From an uncultured Candidatus Competibacteraceae bacterium (GTDB lineage: Bacteria > Pseudomonadota > Gammaproteobacteria > Competibacterales > Competibacteraceae): 27,049 nt of DNA. The notes under the pieces are model-generated. The model worked only from the letters and a program-made list of their open reading frames with translations. It was not told where the DNA came from and did no database searches. Position 1 is the stretch's first letter, and each line of letters starts with the position of its first letter. The position numbers were made by a program, and so were the translations under genes. Below are positions 14,934 through 23,049 of the stretch, piece by piece. The stretch is taken from contig CALGOO010000049.1 in the NCBI GenBank assembly GCA_937960715.1, positions 1 through 27,049 on the forward strand, given 5' to 3'.

Positions 14934-15959
14934 TCAGGGGTGGGAATTCAGGGTGAAACGGCTCACCGTGCCGCGCCGGGGCACATAGACGGCGGTGTCC
15001 ACCATCCGATCATCCAGAGCGATGCGGGCGGCGGGCGCGTTGCCCAGCGTTACCGTGAACGGCGCCGGTCCGGAAAGCTCGCGGCTGGTGTTGGCCTTCA
15101 TCAAGCCGTTGACCAGCACCTTGCCTTGCGCGTCCTTCACCTCCACCCAACAATCGTCGCTGAATTGCAGCATCAGTCGGGCGCCGGCGCGGGTATCCGG
15201 GGCTGAACTGTCGCTGTTTTCCTCCACGGTGGCCGAAGCCGAGGCAGGCGCGGTGCGGACCACGTCGGACGCCGGGGCGGGGTCGGAGACGGCGGACAAG
15301 GGCGGCGCCGCAAGCGCCAGGGCCGGGATGGAAGCGGGTTCCGGGCTGGGCGGCGGCGGCGCGCCGATCGCGGGCGCGGTTGGCGCTGAAGCAGGCGTGG
15401 GTTCACGGGCCGCTTCCGTGGACGGGGACTGGAAGGGATACTGGGTCTGGGTCGCGCCCGCCACCGGTTTGCCAGCGGGTGGCTGGACGGCCGCCGTGTG
15501 GCCGAGCGGCCACCAGGTCAGCAGCCGGCCGGGGTCCAGGTCGTCCAGGTGCTGAATGGCGGTCCAGCCCAGGCCGATGACCACCAGCAGGTAAACGAGT
15601 CCGCGCAAGTCGCGAACCCGGGTTTGTCGGCGGCGCGAATGCACCACCTTGAGGGGCGGCGGTTCCTGGCCGGAACCCGATTGCTGGCGGTAGCGCTCCA
15701 GCACCGCCGCTTCCGACAGGTCCAACAACCGGGCGTAGCGGCTCAGATAGCCGCGCACGAACACCGGCGGCCCAAGCCGGGCGAAATCGTCGGCTTCGAG
15801 GGCCAGGATGAGGGTCGGATTCAGGCCGAGCTGACGGGCCATGTCGCGCGGCTCGGCGCCATGGCCCGCGCGGGCACGGGCCAGCCAGGTGCCCAGGGAT
15901 TCGGTGGAGCCATCGGTCGGCGCATCGGACTTGGGGGCGGTTTCTTTGCGGGTACTCAT
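14934..15959 (-). CDS. rodZ: cytoskeletal protein RodZ (341 aa)
   Basis: A bitopic inner-membrane protein that ties MreB filaments to the cell-wall elongation machinery. The N-terminal Xre-like helix-turn-helix (about 20-90: LGTWLARARAGHG and ARQLGLNPTLILALEADDF) is followed by a basic stretch, one membrane helix at about 119-136 (LRGLVYLLVVIGLGWTAI), a long Ala/Pro/Ser-rich periplasmic linker (about 160-250) and a C-terminal DUF4115 domain (about 255-341: LMLQFSDDCWVEVKDAQGK). The start ATG overlaps the pilF stop as ATGA, so the two are coupled. In E. coli, ispG separates rodZ from hisS; here only 52 non-coding bases do. Confidence 0.93.
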   Translation of the reverse strand: MSTRKETAPKSDAPTDGSTESLGTWLARARAGHGAEPRDMARQLGLNPTLILALEADDFARLGPPVFVRGYLSRYARLLDLSEAAVLERYRQQSGSGQEPPPLKVVHSRRRQTRVRDLRGLVYLLVVIGLGWTAIQHLDDLDPGRLLTWWPLGHTAAVQPPAGKPVAGATQTQYPFQSPSTEAAREPTPASAPTAPAIGAPPPPSPEPASIPALALAAPPLSAVSDPAPASDVVRTAPASASATVEENSDSSAPDTRAGARLMLQFSDDCWVEVKDAQGKVLVNGLMKANTSRELSGPAPFTVTLGNAPAARIALDDRMVDTAVYVPRRGTVSRFTLNSHP

Positions 15960-16711
15960 TTCAATGCTTTCAGGCGGCGGGCTTCATCGGAGTTCGGAAA
16001 TTGGGATAACAGTAGCACACCGTATTCCCGGCGTAACTGCGGATCGCCATCGCTGGCTTGCTCGATCAGGACGCCCAACCACAGGCTCTGGGCCGTGGGG
16101 CGGGTCCGAGCGTGATAGCGTTGCAGGAAGGCGCGGCCCGGCAAGGTCTTCTTTTGAGTTTGACTCAGTTCGGCCAGAGCGTACAGGGCGCTGACGTTGT
16201 TGGGATCGAATTCCAGCGCCTTGCGCAGCCAGGTTTCGGCCTGGGTCGGATCGTTGCGCTGACGGGCGCACAGGCCAAGCCCGGCGTAGGCGTCGGCGGC
16301 GGTGGCGCCGGCGTTGGCCGGATCGGCGGCGATCCGCTCGAATTCGCTTTCGCCCTCGGCGGCGCGGGTCGGCTCGCGCAGGCACAGGAAGCGGGCGTAA
16401 TTGAGCTTTGCCAGGGTATAGCCGGATTTCAGTTCGATGGCGCGCTTGTAATGGACTTCGGCGGGGCCGTACTCGCGGATTTCCTCGTAAAGCACGGCCA
16501 GGGCGTTGTGGGCCTCCGGATAGTCGTCGTTGTATTGCAGGGCCTTGATCAGTTTCTCGGTGGCGACCTGAAAATTGCCGGACTGCATGTAGCCGATGCC
16601 CAGCTTGAAATTGGCCTCGGCGACATTGTCCTTGAAATCGCGCTCCGAACTGGCGCAGGCGCCCAGCAGCAGCGCCAGGGTCAGGATAGCGGGTTGGGTC
16701 GGTGGTCGCAC
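15956..16711 (-). CDS. pilF: type IV pilus biogenesis lipoprotein PilF/PilW (251 aa)
   Basis: A TPR lipoprotein needed for secretin (PilQ) assembly in the outer membrane. The signal peptide ends in the lipobox LLGAC, with C19 as the lipidated residue. Several TPR units follow (for example NFKLGIGYMQSGNFQVATEK, AHNALAVLYEEIREYGPAEV and AETWLRKALEFDPNNVSALY). The length is that of the family. The start is GTG at 16711, supported by GAGGAA 8 bases upstream. It lies 18 bp after rlmN and overlaps rodZ by 4 bp. No other pilus genes are in the window; the gene is kept in this operon in many gammaproteobacteria regardless of where the pil clusters are. Confidence 0.93.
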   Translation of the reverse strand: MRPPTQPAILTLALLLGACASSERDFKDNVAEANFKLGIGYMQSGNFQVATEKLIKALQYNDDYPEAHNALAVLYEEIREYGPAEVHYKRAIELKSGYTLAKLNYARFLCLREPTRAAEGESEFERIAADPANAGATAADAYAGLGLCARQRNDPTQAETWLRKALEFDPNNVSALYALAELSQTQKKTLPGRAFLQRYHARTRPTAQSLWLGVLIEQASDGDPQLRREYGVLLLSQFPNSDEARRLKALK

Positions 16712-16729
16712 GGTGGAGGTTCCTCTACG

Positions 16730-17842
16730 CTAGCCGGCGGCCTGGGCGATCCGGGTCCGCCGGCGACCGCGGGCCTGGACCTGTCCGGCCAGTTGACCGC
16801 AGGCGGCGGCGATGTCGTCGCCCCGCGTCTTGCGGATGACGGCGGTCAGGCCATGCGCCATCAGGATCGCCTGGAAGCGGGCGATGGCTTCGGGACTGGA
16901 GCGGCGGTAGCGCGTGTGCGGAAACGGGTTGAACGGAATCAGGTTGACCTTGGAGGGAATGTCCTTGATCAGCGCTGCCAGCGCGCGCGCGCGCGCCTCG
17001 GTGTCGTTGACTCCGTCCAGCAGCACGTATTCCCAGGTGATCCGCCGGTACGGCTTGTCGGCGATGTAATGCCGGCAGGCCGCCAGCAGTTCGGCGATGG
17101 GGTACTTGCGGTTCAACGGCACCAGTTCATCGCGCAGGGCGTCGTCGGGCGCATGGAGCGAAACGGCCAGACTGACCTCGGCGACTTCCCGCAATCGGTG
17201 GATGGCCGGGACCACGCCGGCGGTGCTCAGGGTGACCCGGCGCTTGGAGATGCCGAACCCGAGATCGTCCTGCATCAGGTCCATCGCCTTGACCACGGCC
17301 TCGAAGTTCAGTAGCGGCTCGCCCATGCCCATCAGCACGATATTGGTGATGATCCGGTCACCGTTGCGGCGTTCGCCCAGCAGCCGGCTGGCCTGCCAGA
17401 CCTGGCCGATGATTTCGGCGACCGTCAGGTTGCGGTTGAAGCCTTGTTGCGCGGTGGCGCAAAACGAACAATCGAGCGGGCAGCCGATCTGCGAGGACAC
17501 GCACAGCGTGCCGCGCCCCGGTTCGGGGATGAACACCGTTTCGATACTGTTGCCGCTGTCCAGCCGGATCAGCCACTTGCGCGAGCCATCGCGCGAGCCG
17601 TGGTCGAACGCCACCTCGGGCGGGCGGATTTCGGCGCGTTCGGTCAGCCGTTCCCGCAGCGCCTTGCTCAGGTTGGTCATGGCGGCGAAATCGGTGATCC
17701 GCTCATGGTAAATCCACTTCATGACCTGGGTCGCGCGAAAGGGTTTTTCACCGAGCGCGACGAAGAACGCCTCCAGATCGCGGCGATCCAGATCAAGCAG
17801 GTTGGCCTTGCCGGCCGCCAGCGCGACCATCGGTTCAGGCAT
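16730..17842 (-). CDS. rlmN: 23S rRNA/tRNA dual methyltransferase RlmN (370 aa)
   Basis: Radical-SAM enzyme that makes 2-methyladenosine at A2503 of 23S rRNA and A37 of some tRNAs. With the ATG at 17842 as start, the mechanistic cysteines are C114 (GTLCVSS) and C348 (DIAAACGQLAG). The 4Fe-4S cysteines are at 121, 125 and 128 in GCPLDCSFCATAQQGF. GMGEPLLNF (about 172-180) is the SAM-binding GEP motif. This start overlaps ndk by 8 bp; GTG at 17860 and ATG at 17830 are alternatives, and none has a clear ribosome site. The gene contains an uninterrupted (GC)8 tract at 16981-16996 within an Ala/Arg stretch. It follows ndk and precedes pilF, the conserved order. Confidence 0.97.
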   Translation of the reverse strand: MPEPMVALAAGKANLLDLDRRDLEAFFVALGEKPFRATQVMKWIYHERITDFAAMTNLSKALRERLTERAEIRPPEVAFDHGSRDGSRKWLIRLDSGNSIETVFIPEPGRGTLCVSSQIGCPLDCSFCATAQQGFNRNLTVAEIIGQVWQASRLLGERRNGDRIITNIVLMGMGEPLLNFEAVVKAMDLMQDDLGFGISKRRVTLSTAGVVPAIHRLREVAEVSLAVSLHAPDDALRDELVPLNRKYPIAELLAACRHYIADKPYRRITWEYVLLDGVNDTEARARALAALIKDIPSKVNLIPFNPFPHTRYRRSSPEAIARFQAILMAHGLTAVIRKTRGDDIAAACGQLAGQVQARGRRRTRIAQAAG

Positions 17843-18266
17843 GGCGCGGACAAATGTCACCGGGTTTGAAGAAGAAGGCGATTTCAGCTTCGGCGGTTTC
17901 CGGGGCGTCGGAGCCGTGTACCGTATTCCGGGTGGTGTTTTTGCCCAGGTCGAAGCGAATCGTGCCGGGCGTGGCGTTATGGGGATCGGTGGAGCCCATG
18001 ATCGCGCGGTTTCTGGCGATGGCGTCCTCGCCTTCCAAAACCATCGCCAGGATGGGACCCTCGGTCATGTAGGCCACCAGGTCGGAATAGAACGGACGCT
18101 CGCGGTGGACGGCGTAAAACTGCTCGGCCTGCTCCTGGTTCAGCCGGACCATCCGGGCGGCGGCGATCCGCAGGCCGGCACTTTCGAAGCGGCTGATGAT
18201 TGGACCGATGATGTTCCGGCGGACGGCGCCGGGTTTGATGATGGACAGGGTGCGTTCGACGGCCAT
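17835..18266 (-). CDS. ndk: nucleoside diphosphate kinase (143 aa)
   Basis: Transfers the gamma phosphate from ATP to other nucleoside diphosphates through a phosphohistidine. The active histidine is H117 in NTVHGSD; the length and the remaining motifs (RFDLGKNTTRN, GSTDPHNATPGTIR) are standard. One difference is KPGAV at 11-15, where most members have KPDAV. The ATG at 18266 has GGAG 8 bases upstream. It is the first gene of the ndk-rlmN-pilF-rodZ-hisS-yfgM-bamB run, and the 190-bp gap before it holds a possible promoter. Confidence 0.97.
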   Translation of the reverse strand: MAVERTLSIIKPGAVRRNIIGPIISRFESAGLRIAAARMVRLNQEQAEQFYAVHRERPFYSDLVAYMTEGPILAMVLEGEDAIARNRAIMGSTDPHNATPGTIRFDLGKNTTRNTVHGSDAPETAEAEIAFFFKPGDICPRHA

Positions 18267-18339
18267 GAGAGGCTCCGTAATGGATGAATCAAACCGGGAA
18301 TAAAGCGGACCCGACGCGCGGATATCGAAACGGGAATTC

Positions 18340-18369
18340 AGTTTAGCGATATTTGGGCGAAGCCGGCAA
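18340..18369 (-). promoter_or_regulatory. possible sigma-70-like promoter for ndk
   Basis: On the minus strand TTGCCG (18369-18364) and TAAACT (18345-18340) are 18 bases apart, each with four of six consensus bases. It lies about 75 bp upstream of the ndk start, in the only sizeable gap before the operon. It is suggestive only. Confidence 0.35.
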
Positions 18370-18456
18370 CGCGCCCCGCGGGCCTGATACCCAGGCGTTA
18401 ATAGCTATCGTTGGAAATGGTAAGGGTAATCAATCGGGGTGGGCCGTGAAAGAATT

Positions 18457-19329
18457 TCAGACGATTTTCTTCAATTCATATTCAAGAATGCCCTGCGCGC
18501 CGGCGGCGGTGAGGCGGGGAATCAAGTCGCGTACCCGCGCGCTGTCCACCACCGTTTCCAGGGCCAGCCAGTCACGGTCGTAGAGGTGGCTGACGGTGGG
18601 CGCGTGCAGGCTGGGCAGCAGCCGCACCACGTCGTCCAGTCGCGCCGCCGGGACGTTCATCTTCAACGCCACCTTGTTGCGGGCGGCCAATGCGGCCCGG
18701 GTCAGCAGGGCGATCTGTTCGATCTTGGCCTGCTTCCACGGGTCGGTCAGCGCGGCGCGACTGGCGATCAGCCGGGTGGTGGTGTGCAGCAGGTCGCAGA
18801 CGATGCGCAGTCCATGGGCGCGGATGGTGCCGCCGGTTTCGGTGATTTCCACCGCCGCATCGGCCAGACCCTCGACCACCTTGGCCTCGGTGGCGCCCCA
18901 GGAGAATTCGACGGTCGCCTCGATGCCGCGCTCGGCCAGGTAGCGGCGGGTGAAACCGACCAGTTCGGTGGCGATGCGCTTGCCGGCCAGGTCCTCCAGC
19001 GTGCGAATCGGGGAGTCGCCGCTCACGATCAGTACCCATCGGGCCGGTTGGTCGGAGCTTTTCGAGTAGCTCAGTTCGGCGATTTCCACCACGTCGGCCC
19101 CGGTTTCCAGAATCCAGTCCAGCCCGGTCAGGCCGGCGTCGAGCGCGCCGCTGGCCACGTAGGGCGCCATTTCCTGCGAACGCACCAGCGCGCAGCCGAT
19201 TTCGGGATCGTTGATGGTGGGGAAATAGTTGCGGCTGTGGGGGCTGATGGTCCAGCCGGCCTGGCCGAACAGCGCGATGGTGGAGGTTTCCAGGCTGCCC
19301 TTGGGAATGCCGAGTTTGAGTTGCCGCAT
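18457..19329 (-). CDS. hisG: ATP phosphoribosyltransferase, long form HisG (290 aa)
   Basis: First enzyme of histidine synthesis, joining ATP and PRPP. The periplasmic-binding-protein-like catalytic core spans residues 1-210. The PRPP-binding stretch EGLADAAVEITETGGTIRAH is at 153-172. Residues 212-290 form the ACT-like C-terminal regulatory domain that binds histidine, so this is the long HisG form that works without HisZ. The start at 19329 was chosen because MRQLKLGIPKGSL is the conserved beginning and AAGG stands before it; the open frame upstream is not homologous. No other his gene is near. Divergent from nfi across 81 bp, and 190 bp upstream of ndk. Confidence 0.95.
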   Translation of the reverse strand: MRQLKLGIPKGSLETSTIALFGQAGWTISPHSRNYFPTINDPEIGCALVRSQEMAPYVASGALDAGLTGLDWILETGADVVEIAELSYSKSSDQPARWVLIVSGDSPIRTLEDLAGKRIATELVGFTRRYLAERGIEATVEFSWGATEAKVVEGLADAAVEITETGGTIRAHGLRIVCDLLHTTTRLIASRAALTDPWKQAKIEQIALLTRAALAARNKVALKMNVPAARLDDVVRLLPSLHAPTVSHLYDRDWLALETVVDSARVRDLIPRLTAAGAQGILEYELKKIV

Positions 19330-19410
19330 GATGGTGCCTTGCTTGGGATCGGGGGGTTGCCAACAGGGGCGCCAGTTTAACCGCGCCGGAACGGGGAATA
19401 AACTTGCCGG

Positions 19411-20136
19411 ATGAAAACGTATTTTTCCCATTCCTGGACGCTCGACCCCGCCGAGGCCGTGGCGTTGCAGCGGGAGTTGCGCGCCCATCTGATTCTGACC
19501 GACCGGCTGGGGCCGGTGCGGCGGGTGGCCGGGGTGGACGTGGGGTTCGAGGCGAACGGGACCGTGACCCGCGCGGCGGTGGCGGTATTGCGTTATCCCG
19601 AACTGGATGTGTTGGAGACCGCCATCGCCCGGCGCCCGACCGCCTTTCCTTATATTCCCGGCCTGCTGTCGTTTCGCGAACTGCCGGCGGTGCTGGCGGC
19701 GCTGGATGGGCTGCGCGAACCGCCGGACCTGCTGCTGTGCGACGGGCAGGGCGTCGCCCACCCGCGCCGCTTCGGCCTTGCCAGTCATCTTGGCCTGCTG
19801 GTGGATATTCCCGCGATTGGCGTGGCCAAGACCCGGCTGTGCGGGGCCCATGAGGAACCACCCCATCGTCGAGGAGCCTGGACGCCGCTGCGGCTGGAGG
19901 GGGAAATCGTCGGCGCGGCGTTACGGGCGCGAGTCGGGGTCAAACCGCTGTACGTTTCGCCCGGCCACCGGGTCAGCCTGGAAACGGCGATTGGGTACGT
20001 GATGGGGTGTTGTACCCGCTACCGCTTGCCGGAAACCACCCGCCACGCGCACCGCCTGGCGTCCGGCCCGGATCGCCGTGAACCGGCTGGTTCCGGTGAG
20101 GCTGGCGACGGTCAAATCGTGGTCAGACGGGGTTGA
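19411..20136 (+). CDS. nfi: deoxyinosine 3'-endonuclease (endonuclease V)
   Basis: Repairs deaminated adenine by nicking the second phosphodiester bond 3' to deoxyinosine. The family motifs are present: D43 in AGVDVGF, Y81 and E90 in YIPGLLSFRE, D111 and H117 in CDGQGVAHPRR, and K140 in GVAKTRLCG. PLYVSPGHRVS appears further on. The 241 residues are slightly longer than E. coli Nfi, with a polar tail of about 15 residues rich in Gly, Arg and Glu. The ATG at 19411 is the first codon of the homologous region; no good ribosome site is seen. It is one of two intact plus-strand genes and overlaps the convergent 355-aa gene by 25 bp at its 3' end. Confidence 0.94.
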   Translation: MKTYFSHSWTLDPAEAVALQRELRAHLILTDRLGPVRRVAGVDVGFEANGTVTRAAVAVLRYPELDVLETAIARRPTAFPYIPGLLSFRELPAVLAALDGLREPPDLLLCDGQGVAHPRRFGLASHLGLLVDIPAIGVAKTRLCGAHEEPPHRRGAWTPLRLEGEIVGAALRARVGVKPLYVSPGHRVSLETAIGYVMGCCTRYRLPETTRHAHRLASGPDRREPAGSGEAGDGQIVVRRG

Positions 20137-21179
20137 TCGTTCAGATAGAGCAGACGCTGGGCTTCCGCGAAGAAATCCGGCTGCGCCAGCAGTTCGCTGG
20201 TGGGAATTCTGACCAGCAGGACGGTGAAGCGACGCCGATCCCCGACCCGGACCTCCTGAAAGGTCAGGGTGTTGCTGACGCGCGCCGAGTGGGGATCGAC
20301 CTTGACGTTCATGTGATCGAGAGTCAGCGAGACCGGGTCCAGTCGCAGGTGTTGCTCGGGTTCGCTCAGGGTTTCGGCGATCAGGACGAGGTGATGATCG
20401 AGGGTCGCCGTATCGGCGCGGATCTGGCTCAGCTCGGTTTCGATTTCCGCCAGTTGGCGTTCGACGGTCGCGCGGTCGGGGATCGGTTGGCCCGCCGGCT
20501 CCTCCAGCAGGGATTCCAGGCCCAGACGGGCCGATTTCAGCACTCTTGCCTTGTTTTGCAGCAAATGGCGCTGGCGTTTTTCCAGTTCCTGCCGGCGGGC
20601 GCGCAGGGAAGTCAGGCGCTGCAAGGCGATCTCGACCAGGTAGTCGAACGCCCGGTTCATCAGCTCCCGCCGCGTCTCGGCCTCGTTGGCGTTGGGAAAC
20701 GCCGCGCGGGGTTTTTGAAACAGGACGGTGACTTGCGGCACGTCGCGCTGAAGCCGGTCGCCTTGCAGGACGATGCCCAGGGTATTGCGCTCGATGCGTT
20801 CCGCGCGCAGGGCGGCGTAAAGCTCGGTCGGCGTCGAGCCGTTGTGGCGTTGCCGGTAGTCGCGCATGGCCGGGCTGAAGCTCAAGGTTTCCAGCAACTG
20901 TTCCGGCGAGGCGAACAGGGCGCGCAGATGCGGGTCGGCGGTAAAACCGCGGCGGCTGGCTTCGATGGCGGGCGGCAGGACGGCCATTTGCGCGTTGACG
21001 TAATCGATTGCCCGCTCCACCGGCGCTTGCAGCGTGCGGCGATAGCGCCTGACCGCGCGCAACCGGGGATCGGTGCCATCCACTACCCGTTCAATCGCGG
21101 CCTGGACCACGGCGCCGCCGAACTTGCCGGCGGGTCCAGGCCCGGTCTTGAAGAGCGAATGCAGGAAATTCAACACCAT
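20112..21179 (-). CDS. uncharacterised coiled-coil-rich protein (355 aa)
   Basis: I do not recognise a named family. The frame is a credible gene: the ATG at 21179 has GGAG about 10 bases upstream, and the codon use matches its neighbours. There is no signal peptide or clear membrane helix, so the product is probably cytoplasmic. Residues about 1-115 are helical (FLHSLFKTGPGPAGKFGG start, then RRYRRTLQAPVERAIDYV). The middle (about 180-285) is charged and heptad-like (RARRQELEKRQRHLLQNKAR and RQLAEIETELSQIRADTATL), with strong coiled-coil character. The C-terminus (about 290-345: DHMNVKVDPHSARVSNTLTF then RRRFTVLLVRIPTSELL) looks like a small beta-rich domain. It is between nfi (convergent, overlapping) and opgD (same strand, upstream of the latter's 3' end). 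Confidence 0.75.
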   Translation of the reverse strand: MVLNFLHSLFKTGPGPAGKFGGAVVQAAIERVVDGTDPRLRAVRRYRRTLQAPVERAIDYVNAQMAVLPPAIEASRRGFTADPHLRALFASPEQLLETLSFSPAMRDYRQRHNGSTPTELYAALRAERIERNTLGIVLQGDRLQRDVPQVTVLFQKPRAAFPNANEAETRRELMNRAFDYLVEIALQRLTSLRARRQELEKRQRHLLQNKARVLKSARLGLESLLEEPAGQPIPDRATVERQLAEIETELSQIRADTATLDHHLVLIAETLSEPEQHLRLDPVSLTLDHMNVKVDPHSARVSNTLTFQEVRVGDRRRFTVLLVRIPTSELLAQPDFFAEAQRLLYLNDQPRLTTI

Positions 21180-21277
21180 GGCCGCTAAGCTCCGTAGGAT
21201 GCGCGGATAGTCGCCAAGGGTAGTTTAGTGCATTTGGCCACGATTGCCGGCGCGGTCGGGCGGTGGACGGCGGGGGT

Positions 21278-22864
21278 CTAGCCCGGCGTGTCCGGCGCGC
21301 CCGGCGGCGGGGACCATTGATACAGCCAGGTCTCGCTGAGCGCGCCGTTGGCGTCGCGCAGGTAGCAGCGCAGGTCCACCGGCTCGTTCCCAGGGGCGGC
21401 GAGATCGAAGTGGCAGCGCCACAGTTCCGATTCCAGAATCGGCCGGGCCGCCACATCGCGAACTTCCCCGCGCGAGGCGGTGACCACGGCTTGCACCTTG
21501 GCGTCCCGGGCTAGCGATGCCAGCGGCCCGCCTTGGAAATCGATCACGAATTTGCGCATCGGCTCCGTCGGTTTCTGGCCGGGCACGCCGCCCATGCCCA
21601 GGCGGGTGGCGATCACCTCGGCGACCGTGGACCGAACCGGCGGCCGCGCGCCCCAGTACAGGCGATAGTCGAACGCCAGTTCCTGGCCCGGTTCCGCCGC
21701 TTGCGCCGGGTTCCAGAAGGCCACGATGTTGTCGAACGTCTCGTCGGCGGTCGGCAGTTCGACCAGTTGCACCGAGCCCCGACCCCAGTTTCCGGCCGGC
21801 TCCACCCACAGCGATGGCCGTTTGTGGTAGAAGGCGCCGTCGTCCTGGTAATGGGCGAACTCGCGGTCGCGTTGCAGCAGGCCGAAGCCGCGCGGGTTGT
21901 CGTCCAGAAAGGAATTGACCCGGACGTAGTGAGGGTTGAGGAGCGGTCGCCAAATCCATTCGCCCGTTCCCGTCCACAACGCCAAGCCGTCGGAATCGTG
22001 GATTTCCGGGCGATAGTCGTCGGCGATGCGGCGGTCGTTCTCGCCACACTGGAACATCGAGGTCATCGGCGCGATGCCCAGCCGATCGAGGGGCCGACGC
22101 GGGAACAGCCGGGCCTCGATCCGCATGGTCGTGGTGTCGCCGGGGGTGACGACGAAGCGGTAGGCGCCGGTGATGCTGGGGCCGTCGAGCAGGGCGTGGA
22201 TCGTCAGGGCGGTCGCGGTCGGCGTGGGCCGCTCCAGCCAAAACGCGCGGAAGGCGGGGAATTCCTCCGGGCGGTCCATGCCGGTGTCGATGGCCACGCC
22301 GCGGGCGGACAAGCCGTACTGTTTGCTGGCGCCGACCGCGCGAAAATAGCTGGCGCCGAGAAAGGAGAACATGTCGCGGTCCCAGTCGGCGCGGCTGTTG
22401 ACCCGGAAGCCGGCGAAGCCCAGGTCGCCCACCGATTCGGGGATCCGATCCCTGACCCTCGGGCCGTACTTGTATAGATTCGAGGAGAAATGGATGGGTC
22501 GGGCGACGCCGTCGGCGACCTCGTACAGGCTGACGGGGTGATGAAAATACAATCCCAGATGGAAAAACCGGGCCTGGAACGGCAATTCGCCGCCGCCCCA
22601 CAGGCTGCGTTCGGCGCGGAAATTGTTGAGGGCCTGGTAATCGTCGTAATCCATCGCCGCCAGCCAGGGTGGGCGAGCGTCGGTGGGGGGAATGTACGGT
22701 TCCCGCGCCAGGCGCCGCGCGGTCTCGCGCAGCCATTCCGGGCTGAAGGACTGGCCATCGGCCGAGGAACCGCCATCGGTCGTGGCGGCGTAAATGAACG
22801 AGGCCGGCAACGCTCCGCAAGCGGCCAGTCCCAGCAGTCGCAGCAAAAGTTCCCGTCGTTTCAT
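21278..22864 (-). CDS. opgD: periplasmic glucan biosynthesis protein, OpgD/MdoD type (528 aa)
   Basis: OpgG/OpgD (MdoG) family protein that acts on osmoregulated periplasmic glucans; family members have recently been found to be beta-1,2-glucanases. The N-terminus MKRRELLLRLLGLAACGA has a twin-arginine pair and a hydrophobic stretch, which favours OpgD (Tat-exported) over OpgG. Signal cleavage is likely near residue 26. Family segments seen include FFHLGLYFHHPVSLYEV, GFRVNSRADWDRDMFSFLGA, SYFRAVGASKQYGLSARG and FGLLQRDREFAHYQDD. The length lies between E. coli OpgG (511) and OpgD (551). The ATG at 22864 has AGGA about 10 bases upstream. No opgH is nearby, so the glucosyltransferase is encoded elsewhere. 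A MITE-like repeat lies about 60 bp upstream. Confidence 0.92.
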   Translation of the reverse strand: MKRRELLLRLLGLAACGALPASFIYAATTDGGSSADGQSFSPEWLRETARRLAREPYIPPTDARPPWLAAMDYDDYQALNNFRAERSLWGGGELPFQARFFHLGLYFHHPVSLYEVADGVARPIHFSSNLYKYGPRVRDRIPESVGDLGFAGFRVNSRADWDRDMFSFLGASYFRAVGASKQYGLSARGVAIDTGMDRPEEFPAFRAFWLERPTPTATALTIHALLDGPSITGAYRFVVTPGDTTTMRIEARLFPRRPLDRLGIAPMTSMFQCGENDRRIADDYRPEIHDSDGLALWTGTGEWIWRPLLNPHYVRVNSFLDDNPRGFGLLQRDREFAHYQDDGAFYHKRPSLWVEPAGNWGRGSVQLVELPTADETFDNIVAFWNPAQAAEPGQELAFDYRLYWGARPPVRSTVAEVIATRLGMGGVPGQKPTEPMRKFVIDFQGGPLASLARDAKVQAVVTASRGEVRDVAARPILESELWRCHFDLAAPGNEPVDLRCYLRDANGALSETWLYQWSPPPGAPDTPG

Positions 22865-22900
22865 GGCGTTTTCATCCTGTCGTTATCGTTTGGCGTGGAA

Positions 22901-22906
22901 AGTATA
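22901..22906 (-). promoter_or_regulatory. possible -10 box for opgD
   Basis: TATACT on the minus strand at 22906-22901, about 40 bp before the opgD start, matches five of six consensus bases. The matching -35 position would fall in the outer end of the MITE-like repeat (ACGGTT region) and is weak. Confidence 0.35.
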
Positions 22907-22920
22907 ACGCCGCGAACGAC

Positions 22921-23019
22921 GTAACCGTTCAGACCCCTCCCATCTCGAATGGCGATGGGTTGCGCTGCGCTCAACCCATCAGCTCAGGGCGAAAACACCA
23001 AGGGGGTCTGAACGGTTAC
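22921..23019. repeat. MITE-like nested palindrome with 17-bp terminal inverted repeats
   Basis: GTAACCGTTCAGACCCC at 22921-22937 is matched exactly by its reverse complement at 23003-23019. Inside is a second perfect 9-bp stem, GATGGGTTG at 22954-22962 with CAACCCATC at 22972-22980, around a 9-base loop. The whole unit is 99 bp and has no coding capacity. No clear target-site duplication flanks it. The inner GGGTTGCGCTGCGCTCAACC hairpin is of a kind found scattered in many proteobacterial genomes. It lies between the ends of the LysE-type gene and opgD and could act as a transcript barrier. Confidence 0.8.
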
Positions 23020-23049
23020 ATTTATGGCTGTTCATTTTCGCATGGCCTC

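Noticed and set aside
16981..16996. (GC)8 dinucleotide repeat as a regulatory or phase-variable tract
   Set aside because: It lies inside rlmN and encodes an ordinary Ala/Arg stretch in a very GC-rich gene; nothing suggests a separate role.
18457..19866. HisG with a 179-residue N-terminal extension
   Set aside because: The extension is antisense to nfi and unlike any HisG; the conserved HisG start and its ribosome site are at 19329.
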